The notes under the pieces are model-generated. The model saw only the letters and a program-made list of their open reading frames with translations. It ran no database searches and was not told the origin of the DNA. 64,000 nt of DNA from Photorhabdus laumondii subsp. laumondii (lineage in GTDB: Bacteria; Pseudomonadota; Gammaproteobacteria; Enterobacterales; Enterobacteriaceae). The stretch spans positions 2,046,001 to 2,110,000 of the forward strand of contig NZ_CP024901.1 of the NCBI RefSeq assembly GCF_003343245.1. Reading direction: 5' to 3'. Positions 27,812 through 35,788 of the stretch are shown piece after piece. A program made the position numbers and the translations under genes. Position 1 is the first letter of the stretch. Each line of letters starts with the position of its first letter.

Positions 27812-29077
27812 ATGCAAATCAAGTTATATGGTAAGACTCTGGTGGCTGGCATCATCTGGCGGCCACCGGTAGCTGTACTGGCGCGGGCTAACATGCGCAG
27901 AAATGGGATTGCAGCGGGGTTTACCCTGGCCGTTCGCCATCGTGTTGGACGAGGTGTTCAGGTTGGTTATGCGCCGAAGGAGGCAGGAGAACCCGGTTAT
28001 TATTCATTGGCTGCTGTTTTGGCTAAAGTGGTGGATAAATCTAACTGGATCGGCGCGTTTCGTTTGTCTGATGCGTGTTATGCGTTAGTGGCAGTACATC
28101 AGGGTGCAATCATGGCTGGACGTGATTTGATCGGAACGCGCGAAGAGATCGAGACGAAGTTGCGTGAGACGGTACAGTTAGTAGAGGACGCTAATGGGGT
28201 GTGGCATGCCATCTATGCACCGAAGGAGTTTGAATCGCTGTGGCCGGAGATGCCATTAGAGCAGCTATTATCGAAATCGATATTGAAAAAGTCTGTCGGT
28301 CAGCTAGAAAGTTTAACCGGTGAAATGTCGAAGTATCAAATTAAGCTCTTTGCCATGACCACCGGTTTAACACTTTTGTTGGGGGGCGGTTGGTGGATGT
28401 GGCATACCTATAAGCAGAATAGGGTGGTGGAAGTGCCGGATTTACCCCGTGAGGTGGTGGAAACCCTACCACCGCATCCGTGGCTTGCACAACCGCAAAT
28501 GGCACGGCAATTCTCTATATGGAAGAGAGTGTTAGCCAGAGTGCCCTTGTCGCTGGCAGGTTGGCAGGTTGAATCGATAAGTTTGGATACTGATACAGTT
28601 TCCGTGAGTTATCAACGTCATGAAGGCATGCCGATCAATATTTTTCAGGTTGCTGCCATCAATATTTTCCGGGCTGGTCCGGTGATCTCCAATGGGGGAG
28701 AACAGGCACAGGTATTGATACCGATTGAGCAGCAGAGTGAGGATCAGGCAGATAATGATGATGTATTGCAGTCGTCCGATCAGGCGTTGATTGAATTGAT
28801 CTCTTATTTTCAGGCGCTAGATTTGCCCCCTCCGGTTTTGACTGAGAGTGCTTCCGTTTTGCCACCACCACCGCCTCCCAGAGCAGAGGGAGAGACACAG
28901 GTGTGGGCCAATCCCGATTGGCAGACTTATAGTTGGACGCTCTCTTCTCAGTTACCTCCAGATGCTTTGTTTTCAGGTAAGCCTTTTCCTGGATTGAGGG
29001 TCACTAGTGCCAAAGTGGTGTTAGCTGATGGTTTTCCTCAGTGGGAACTCAATGGAGTTTTCTATGCAAAAAATTAG
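27812..29077 (+). CDS. pilO: Type IVb pilus assembly protein PilO
   Basis: A 421-aa inner-membrane protein. I prefer the start at MQIKLYGK because GGAG lies seven bases upstream; an in-frame ATG at 27785 has no clear site. It begins like PilO family proteins (GKTLVAGIIWRPP). One membrane segment lies near residue 190 (LFAMTTGLTLLLGGGWWMW). The periplasmic C-terminus has a Pro-rich stretch (LPPPPPPRAEG) and ends NGVFYAKN. It probably links the inner-membrane platform to the secretin. Its end overlaps pilP. Confidence 0.85.
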   Translation: MQIKLYGKTLVAGIIWRPPVAVLARANMRRNGIAAGFTLAVRHRVGRGVQVGYAPKEAGEPGYYSLAAVLAKVVDKSNWIGAFRLSDACYALVAVHQGAIMAGRDLIGTREEIETKLRETVQLVEDANGVWHAIYAPKEFESLWPEMPLEQLLSKSILKKSVGQLESLTGEMSKYQIKLFAMTTGLTLLLGGGWWMWHTYKQNRVVEVPDLPREVVETLPPHPWLAQPQMARQFSIWKRVLARVPLSLAGWQVESISLDTDTVSVSYQRHEGMPINIFQVAAINIFRAGPVISNGGEQAQVLIPIEQQSEDQADNDDVLQSSDQALIELISYFQALDLPPPVLTESASVLPPPPPPRAEGETQVWANPDWQTYSWTLSSQLPPDALFSGKPFPGLRVTSAKVVLADGFPQWELNGVFYAKN

Positions 29078-29606
29078 TCAGTTTATGATCAGTCTGTTGA
29101 TGGTGCCGGTATTTTCGTTGGCATATGCACAAGTATCATCCACTGAGCGTTCAGCAATTCAGGCGAAACCTGTTGCACAGAAACCGGTATTGTCAGAGGT
29201 GACGGCGAACAATAGCGTTGCGGCGCAGTTGGAGAAATTACAGACAGATTTGATGTTACTTAGAGCCGAAACTGCAAGGGCAAATGCGCAGGCTGAACTC
29301 GATAAAATTTCCAGAATCGTGAATAGAGGCAGTGCTGTTAATAACGATTTGCCTTTAGTTAAGTCAATCTTTGGACGTAACGGTGGGTTGATTGCCACGC
29401 TCCGGTTTCGTTTGGGGGGCATTATGGATGTGAAAGCGGGTGATTGGTTACCGAATGGTTATAAGGTGATCCGCATTAATACGGGGGTGGTGACTTTTGC
29501 TAAACAAGGACGATGCTATGACGTGGGCCTTACCGCAACTAACGATGCATCGTTGTTGGATAGTCTTGATTTTATGGTAGCGCCACCGTTGCCGTTAAGT
29601 CGTTAA
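29064..29606 (+). CDS. pilP: Type IVb pilus protein PilP
   Basis: A 180-aa protein with a signal peptide (QFMISLLMVPVFSLAYAQ). A coiled-coil-like stretch (AAQLEKLQTDLMLLRAETARANAQAELDKI is its core region, about residues 55-85) precedes the globular PilP domain: LVKSIFGRNGGLIATLRFR, then VKAGDWLPNGYKVIRI. The start at MQKISQF has GGAG six bases upstream, within the last codons of pilO (14-bp overlap). Essential for R64-type pilus assembly (family knowledge). Confidence 0.85.
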   Translation: MQKISQFMISLLMVPVFSLAYAQVSSTERSAIQAKPVAQKPVLSEVTANNSVAAQLEKLQTDLMLLRAETARANAQAELDKISRIVNRGSAVNNDLPLVKSIFGRNGGLIATLRFRLGGIMDVKAGDWLPNGYKVIRINTGVVTFAKQGRCYDVGLTATNDASLLDSLDFMVAPPLPLSR

Positions 29607-29627
29607 TTGCTGAGTAGGCGGTTTCCT

Positions 29628-31190
29628 ATGGAAATAACAAGCTCCGATCTGCTGTGTATGGTCAGGCAGGGCGCAAAAGTTTTATCCGCCCTGAGCGGTG
29701 CACTTGAAATCGAGTTAGCGAACCGTAGTTTGATCTGTCTGATTGAGTTGCCTCTGCAAAAGGGGCAGTGTGTGCTGGCGGTGTCTGCTTCCCATCGCCT
29801 TGATCCCCATGTGCTGGCCTATGAGGAAACGGTTAAAAGACACGGTTTCATCTATCAGATTGTCACCTGTGGAATGGGGAGCATATTGGAATTATACCGT
29901 CTTAACAAAAGCCACAATCATAGTCATGGATTAGGCGGAACGGAATCCGATGTTCAGCGTTATATCATTCGCTTAATTGGCGAAGCCACTGAGGAACGCG
30001 CGTCGGATTTACATATTGTCGCTCGTCATAATTATTGTGAGATCCGTTGCCGTATTGATGGTTATTTACGGCCAGTAGGACAGTTGCGCCCGGAGGAAGG
30101 ATTGCGGCTGTGTGCGACGATTTACCAAAGTATGTGTGATGTGGCGGAGCCGACGTTTAAGCCGATGCAAGCACAGCGTGCGCGAATGAAGGATGAATTT
30201 CTTGCCGAGTGCGGGCTTTCTGGGGCACGGATTAACACACGTCCCCTTGATCGTGGCATGTTAATGGTGTTGCGATTGCTGTACGCGGATAGCCCCGGTA
30301 CCGTGTGCACCCTAAGCGATCTTGGCTATTTGCCGGAACAGTGTCAGATATTGGAAGAGCTGATGGACCATCGGGCCGGTGTGGTGCTGCTATCCGGCGC
30401 GACGGGTAGCGGCAAGAGCACCACTTTGAAAGTCGTGATGCAGAAGATGATAACCGAGCAGGCCGGCATTCATCTGCTGACACTTGAAGACCCTCCCGAA
30501 TATGAGATTGAAGGGGCTAATCAATCGCCTATCACCGGCGATCGGGGTGATAGCGTGGTTATCGAGCAAGAATGGGCAATGGCAATCGCTGATGCAATGC
30601 GACTCGATCCTGATGTAATTATGGTCGGTGAGATACGCGATGCAGTGACGGCAAAGATGACTTTCCGAGCCGCCATGACCGGCCATCTTATTTGGACCAC
30701 GATACATGCAAACGATGCTTTAGCGATTTTGCCCCGCTTGCAGGATGAGGCGGTGATGGCGTCACTATTAATGGATTCGCGGCTGGTGATTGGTTTGGTC
30801 AGCCAAGCGCTGATTCAGGTGTTATGTCCTCATTGTAAAGTTCCCCTGCAAGGGCATGAGCAAGAAGTCTCCGAGCGTTTGCTGAAACGGCTGAATCTTT
30901 ATTGTCAGCCGGAATCGGTTTGTCTACAGGGGGAGGGCTGTGACTATTGCAAACAGTGCGGCACCGTGGGCCGAACCGTCGTGGCGGAAGTGGTTCAGAC
31001 TTCTCCTGGCTTAATGCAAGCTTATCGAACCGGTCATCATCATGAGGCAACCCGATATTGGATTATGGAGATGGGCGGTATCAGTAAGATCGATGCACTT
31101 ATTCGCAAAATAAATGACGGAATGATTGATCCCCGTGCCGGAGAGCGTGTGATGGGGCCGATTGTCCCGGTGAGCTATCAAATCGAGTAA
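29628..31190 (+). CDS. pilQ: Pilus assembly ATPase PilQ
   Basis: A 520-aa GspE/VirB11-type hexameric ATPase. Walker A is GATGSGKST (about residue 257), followed by the Asp-box region (LTLEDPPEYEIEG), Walker B (DPDVIMVGEIRD) and a His-box (GHLIWTTIHANDA). A zinc-type tetracysteine occurs near the C-terminus (CPHCK and CDYCKQC). The ATG is preceded by AGGCGG; an upstream TTG (29607) has no good site. It drives pilin polymerisation with PilR. No PilT-type retraction ATPase is found nearby. Confidence 0.94.
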   Translation: MEITSSDLLCMVRQGAKVLSALSGALEIELANRSLICLIELPLQKGQCVLAVSASHRLDPHVLAYEETVKRHGFIYQIVTCGMGSILELYRLNKSHNHSHGLGGTESDVQRYIIRLIGEATEERASDLHIVARHNYCEIRCRIDGYLRPVGQLRPEEGLRLCATIYQSMCDVAEPTFKPMQAQRARMKDEFLAECGLSGARINTRPLDRGMLMVLRLLYADSPGTVCTLSDLGYLPEQCQILEELMDHRAGVVLLSGATGSGKSTTLKVVMQKMITEQAGIHLLTLEDPPEYEIEGANQSPITGDRGDSVVIEQEWAMAIADAMRLDPDVIMVGEIRDAVTAKMTFRAAMTGHLIWTTIHANDALAILPRLQDEAVMASLLMDSRLVIGLVSQALIQVLCPHCKVPLQGHEQEVSERLLKRLNLYCQPESVCLQGEGCDYCKQCGTVGRTVVAEVVQTSPGLMQAYRTGHHHEATRYWIMEMGGISKIDALIRKINDGMIDPRAGERVMGPIVPVSYQIE

Positions 31191-31196
31191 AACGCT

Positions 31197-32294
31197 ATGT
31201 CAATGACCGATTTTGTTGCCAGACTGAATTATCGAATGGCGAAGATACAGTTCAGTAAGAAAGTGCGGGTCCGTTTCTATGAGCATCTGATTATGATGCT
31301 AGAGAATCGTGTCATGCTGATTGATGCATTACGTGAAATGTACAATATTGCCAGCGACGAAGGCCATAAGCCTAATGGTGGTTATGCGTTGGTGTTGAGT
31401 AGTTGCTATGAATCTGTGAGCCAGGGCAGCACTTTGTCAGAGAGTTTGCTGCAATGGATTGGTCCTAATGAAGTGGCGGTGATTGCCGCGGGTGAGCGCT
31501 CCGGTGATATACGTAGTGCTTTCATGGATGCGATCGCCATGATCGAAGCGGGTAGTAAGATCCGTAGTGCGGTTATTGGTGCATCTATTTATCCTGCGGT
31601 GCTCATTGGGATGATATGTGTATTGTTGCACATTGTAGCAGGCAGTTTGGTACCGAAATTGGCTGCGGTTTCTAAGCCAGAAACCTGGGATGGTGCGGCT
31701 TATACCCTATATTTGATGGGGACATTTGTTAATGACTATGGGCTCTATTCACTGATATTTCTGGTGATATTGTTCATATTAGTAGCATTATCGTTACCTT
31801 TTCTTGGGGGGCGATTGCGAACGGGGCTTGACCGGTTTCCACCGTGGTCACTGTATCGAACGATTCATGGCAGTATGTTCATACTGAATGTGTCGTTGTT
31901 GATCCGCTCAGGGATGATGTTGCAATCTGCGTTAGAATTGTTGCTGGAACAGGCGGGTTCACGCTGGTTGTATGTGCGTATCGCGGCCACGCTTGAACAC
32001 ATCTCAATGGGAGCCGGTTTTGGTGAGGCGTTGCGCGATACCGGTTACCGTTTTCCTGATAACGAGGCGATCAGTTATCTGCGGCTGTTGTCGCGGTTAC
32101 AGGGATTTGATCAATCAATGGCAAAGTTCGCCCGGCACTGGCTGGATGAAACGATCATTAAAGTCCAGATCGTGACGCGTGGGTTTCTGTTCGCTTCGAT
32201 CCTCATGATCGGTGGTATGTTGATGCTGGTGGTTACCGCGGTGTCTGGCATTGAGAATGCCATTGAGCAGTCGTTATCTCTGCCCTCTGTTTAA
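31197..32294 (+). CDS. pilR: Pilus inner-membrane platform protein PilR
   Basis: A 365-aa GspF/PilC-type platform protein. Two T2SSF-type repeats, with EHLIMMLENRVMLIDALREM in the first and SLLIRSGMMLQSALELLLEQA in the second. Three strong membrane segments: about 128-150, 172-200 and near the C-terminus (GFLFASILMIGGMLMLVVTAV). The ATG is 6 bp after the pilQ stop. It ends the pilus operon. Confidence 0.92.
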   Translation: MSMTDFVARLNYRMAKIQFSKKVRVRFYEHLIMMLENRVMLIDALREMYNIASDEGHKPNGGYALVLSSCYESVSQGSTLSESLLQWIGPNEVAVIAAGERSGDIRSAFMDAIAMIEAGSKIRSAVIGASIYPAVLIGMICVLLHIVAGSLVPKLAAVSKPETWDGAAYTLYLMGTFVNDYGLYSLIFLVILFILVALSLPFLGGRLRTGLDRFPPWSLYRTIHGSMFILNVSLLIRSGMMLQSALELLLEQAGSRWLYVRIAATLEHISMGAGFGEALRDTGYRFPDNEAISYLRLLSRLQGFDQSMAKFARHWLDETIIKVQIVTRGFLFASILMIGGMLMLVVTAVSGIENAIEQSLSLPSV

Positions 32295-32966
32295 TGTTGG
32301 GATTAACTGATGAAAATCAGTCGGGATATGGAAACTAGAAACGTGTGATACATGTCGTGAGAATGTGTTGAATGAGCTAAGAAAAACTTGCGGGCCGATT
32401 ATCCTCTGAGCGCTTAATGACAAAGGTGTGGCGGAAATAATAATGAAAATATAAGAATAATAATGATAATAAATTTATCTATAATTCATTATCTGATTCT
32501 ATTAATGGAATGTTTGTTATTTTTAAGATAATGATACTCCAGGTTAAATGATTAAATATTGCTGAACATTGATGTTTGTAGCTAAGAATGATAATTGATT
32601 TTTAATTATTTTCATTAATTATCAATTAATTATCTGGATATTATAAATGACAGAATTAATAGATTTACAAACGCATAATTCCCTTAAGTTTTTATGGCCC
32701 GGATAGTATAGGGTTAAGCCATTGTAAATTTGGCAAAAACCTACCAAATAATCCGGGCGTGGATTTTTATTATATTTTTTAGACAAAGATATTCCGGCCG
32801 ATACGATGGTAAATAATCGATTCTGCCTTATCAAGTCTTTATTTTTCAAAAAGAGGTTCTCACTGGTTTACCAAAACCAAATTCTATTCTTGAGCCGACG
32901 CAATATTACCGCAAATGCTTTGCTAATCGTTTATTCAAGTTGTCTGGCGGTAAAGTGAAAGCCTCT
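32295..32966. other. Intergenic region after pilR, possible coding remnant
   Basis: No supportable gene. The DNA is AT-rich. A plus-strand open stretch without a start codon (32817-33002) encodes a protein-like string (QKEVLTGLPKPNSILEPTQ and LSGGKVKASLL), but its last 36 bases are antisense to the end of the monooxygenase gene. It could be a decayed gene end. No convincing terminator follows pilR. Confidence 0.35.
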
Positions 32967-34280
32967 TTATTGCGTACTACTAAAAGAGTGTGTAGTACCT
33001 AATTTTATTTTTCCCTGGTGTTGCGCAGATTTTGTTATCGGGAATAGCACTCGCTTTATTGGCGGTAAAGTTTGTGCAACCCGAAGTACAGTTCGAAATA
33101 GTATTCTCTTGATCATCGAACGATCGGCTGCATTTAACGCGGTACGTAATGAAATCTCAACCGCCTCATTCGCATATGTCCGCATTTGTTGTTCATAATC
33201 TGAAATCGCTTTGATTAAATCTTCATGACCGGATGCTACCCGAGTCAGGGTTTGAGTGAGCAAAAGTGCGTCTCGAAGCGCTATGTTTGCTCCCATTCCG
33301 ACCATTGGCGTCATGTTGTGAATAGCGTCACCAAGTAGCGTGACAGCGCTGGAACGCCAGGGTAAGAGGTGATCCATACTGCGTAACGGAATCACAGAGA
33401 GGTTTTCCATATCACTTTGTTTAATCAGGGTATGCAGGTTTGGGTCCCATGAAGCAATGCGGGAGCAGATCAGATCACACAGAGATTTCGCAGGAAAATC
33501 AGTAATCGTATTCGGATAGCTGTTCGTTGCTGCTGCATAGGCCCACATGACAAAATCGCCAATTTCTGTCGATGTGGCTTTTACCTGAGTATTGATTGGA
33601 GCACGCCATAGAGAGACAAACAATCCACCGGGGCTTTTCGGCACAATATTGTTGGGCGAACCATCCAGCAAATAGGGAGGCAATGAGTCAGCAAGAGCTT
33701 GGGTAAGGCGCACACGTCCAACGGTGAGCGTGACGCCAATATCCAGCCTTTTTATCGCGGGGAGGTACTGCTTGCGTACTTTTGAATTGCTTCCATCTGC
33801 ACCGATAAGAACATCGACATCTTCGTGACTTTTATCTGTGAAAAAAAGCCTGATTTTACCGCTTGGCATGTGTTCATAACGCTCGAACGTTTTGTTCCAT
33901 TGAACGGTATCTGAGAGTCCCTCATTGAGTACTTCTAGAAGTTCAGATCTGCTAATTGACATCCGATCCTCGGTAATGATTTCCCCATTTTCTTGGTAAA
34001 TATCTCTCTGAGCTGCGAGAAGAAGATGCAGATGTTCATCATAGAATCTTGTCTGTCCACCAACAGGCTTTGAAATCTTTTTAAAGCTTAGCCAGTTGGT
34101 TTCTGGGAGGCATTCCTGCATTGCTTGCTGACCGAATGTATCGACGTAAATTCCATAACCGGGAAGTATGGATGATGTAGCAGAGCCTCGTTCATAGACT
34201 TTCACCTTTATTCCGTTTTTGCGCAAGCCATGTGCCAGGCATGCTCCACCAATCCCTGAGCCAATTATTCCAACGTTCAT
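32967..34280 (-). CDS. FAD-dependent monooxygenase (group A)
   Basis: A 437-aa flavoprotein hydroxylase. Residues 1-30 give the Rossmann GxGxxG (MNVGIIGSGIGGACL) ending at an acidic residue (VYERG). The mid DG motif is VLIGADGSNSKVRK, and the GD motif is VTLLGDAIHNMTPMVGMGAN. These are the three FAD/NADPH motifs of the aromatic hydroxylase/TetX-like class. I prefer the second ATG (34280) because GGAG lies eight bases before it; an in-frame ATG at 34295 lacks one. It is divergent from a TetR gene across a palindrome and is probably repressed by it. Substrate unknown; detoxification or secondary metabolism are possible. Confidence 0.88.
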   Translation of the reverse strand: MNVGIIGSGIGGACLAHGLRKNGIKVKVYERGSATSSILPGYGIYVDTFGQQAMQECLPETNWLSFKKISKPVGGQTRFYDEHLHLLLAAQRDIYQENGEIITEDRMSISRSELLEVLNEGLSDTVQWNKTFERYEHMPSGKIRLFFTDKSHEDVDVLIGADGSNSKVRKQYLPAIKRLDIGVTLTVGRVRLTQALADSLPPYLLDGSPNNIVPKSPGGLFVSLWRAPINTQVKATSTEIGDFVMWAYAAATNSYPNTITDFPAKSLCDLICSRIASWDPNLHTLIKQSDMENLSVIPLRSMDHLLPWRSSAVTLLGDAIHNMTPMVGMGANIALRDALLLTQTLTRVASGHEDLIKAISDYEQQMRTYANEAVEISLRTALNAADRSMIKRILFRTVLRVAQTLPPIKRVLFPITKSAQHQGKIKLGTTHSFSSTQ

Positions 34281-34404
34281 TTCTTTTTTCTCCATAAGTA
34301 GTACGATGTGATTCTGAAAGAATCATGGTGACTGTAGCTGGCTAGGACCATTTGATCACAGCCATCGGGTTGTGTTACTGCTATAGTCTTAATAATAGTA
34401 TACC

Positions 34405-34418
34405 GTACCGTTCGGTAC
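34405..34418. promoter_or_regulatory. Palindromic TetR operator candidate
   Basis: Perfect palindrome GTACCG-TT-CGGTAC, 25 bp before the tetR start and about 125 bp before the divergent monooxygenase. TetR/AcrR regulators typically bind such sites next to their own gene. Confidence 0.6.
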
Positions 34419-34442
34419 CAATAAAAATTTAGGTTTTTTTAC

Positions 34443-35117
34443 ATGACAAATACACCTAAAGCCCAAACAGATCACAAAAGAACCCGTTCGTACTCTAGAA
34501 TTTCAGGAGAACGAGTTAACGAGCTGTTAAAAATTGCTGCTCAAGTATTTGCAGAACGGGGTTTTGATGGTGCCAGTATCAGTGAGATGGCGAAACGTGC
34601 TAATGCTTCGAAGGGAACCTATTATAGTCGATTTCCTTCTAAAGAAGAGCTGTTAGTCGCTGTTGTTAGGCAGAGAATAGAAGAAGTTGAAGGCGGTCTT
34701 GACAAGACCATGAATCCCGAACCCGATATTGGGAAAGCATTAACCATTTTTGCAGAGGAAGTTTTCTCGGTAATTCTTTCAGAAACAATGATTGCGAATT
34801 ATCGGGTAGTCACTCTGGAGGCCCAACGTTTTCCGCAACTAGGTAAAATCTATTATGAAAAAGGGGTCAAAAAGATAGTAGATTTTCTTGTCGAATATCT
34901 GGTACGAAAGATGGAGGAAGGAAAATTGAGCATAGTAGACCCGAAAATCTCCGCGGAGGTGTTTATCGATGGCATCATTGGAACGCCAAGGCTTAAGGCT
35001 ACTTTGGGCATTGGTTTACCTACTCCAGAGGAGAAATCTCAGCGAATTGCTATCGCTGTTCAGTCATTTCTCGCTGCATATGGTACTTCCTCATGTGATA
35101 GCACTTCTTCATCATGA
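34443..35117 (+). CDS. TetR/AcrR family regulator
   Basis: A 224-aa regulator. Residues about 22-70 form the TetR helix-turn-helix: LLKIAAQVFAERGFDGASIS, then EMAKRANASKGTYYSRFPSKEEL. The C-terminal ligand domain is helical and ends at a Ser-rich tail. There is no strong ribosome site before the ATG (T-rich), so expression may be low. Divergence from the monooxygenase and the palindrome between them suggest local autorepression and control of that enzyme. Confidence 0.92.
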   Translation: MTNTPKAQTDHKRTRSYSRISGERVNELLKIAAQVFAERGFDGASISEMAKRANASKGTYYSRFPSKEELLVAVVRQRIEEVEGGLDKTMNPEPDIGKALTIFAEEVFSVILSETMIANYRVVTLEAQRFPQLGKIYYEKGVKKIVDFLVEYLVRKMEEGKLSIVDPKISAEVFIDGIIGTPRLKATLGIGLPTPEEKSQRIAIAVQSFLAAYGTSSCDSTSSS

Positions 35118-35203
35118 TAGTCGCGCTGTAGTAAACCAGTCAGGTTGTAGTAAGCAGATGTAGTAAATCAGAAATTATCGTAGGAATAGCGTTGAATTAA
35201 GGG

Positions 35204-35228
35204 CCTGCCTGTTATCAGGTAGGTCTTT
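35204..35228 (+). terminator. Probable terminator after tetR
   Basis: Stem CCTGCCTG / CAGGTAGG (one mismatch) with TTAT loop, followed by TCTTTCT. The rest of 35118-35452 holds nothing recognisable apart from the ldtD upstream region. Confidence 0.6.
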
Positions 35229-35452
35229 CTGCTGAATTAAGAAAGCGGTTTGCATACCTTGAATGATAGACGAGATGCTTTGGCGTCTTTTTTGCTGTTT
35301 TGTGTTTGGTGGGTTGGCGATGGTTTATTATATTTCCTTTGTAGGTAAATAGTTTACAATGTAAATAACTTGTTGTTTTTCTTTGATTAGAGTTTGAGTT
35401 TGTCATAATTAAAATTAACTCATGAGAATGTTCTGAAGGTGGGGATGTTGAT

Positions 35453-35788
35453 ATGGTAAAAAGAGCGATAAAGCCACTGTGTATTTCGGTTATTTGTAGC
35501 ACATTGATAATAGCTGGATATGCTTTAGCTAATCATCAGAATAGGCTTATTGAAGGTGATATTCAAAATCTGCCAAAAATGCAGATTGAAAAGATATCTG
35601 AGACAACAACACCTGAACGCGTACAAATTCAAACTGCTACAATTTCAGAAACAGAACGCCGTAAAATGCTGCGAAGCTGGTTACCGGCAAAAATTAAGCC
35701 GGTTTTCTTTGACCGATTGGTTAGTTTGTACTCCTCTAACCAGATGCAACCTTTGTGGCAAGATAAAATCGCGGTTCAACGCTTTGAA
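35453..35788 (+). pseudogene. ldtD: ldtD 5' fragment, interrupted by IS
   Basis: The first 112 codons of the L,D-transpeptidase LdtD (YcbB). A signal peptide is visible (LCISVICSTLIIAGYALA), then the conserved start of the mature protein (WLPAKIKPVFFDRLVSLYSS, MQPLWQDK). It breaks at ...QRFE, exactly at the IS end; reading then runs a few codons into the IS. The downstream half resumes with QQLSELALAGFQPQF in the same frame, so precise excision would restore the gene. Confidence 0.93.

Noticed and set aside
32622..32849. 75-aa minus-strand frame after pilR
   Set aside because: It starts with TTG, has no ribosome site, and resembles no protein.
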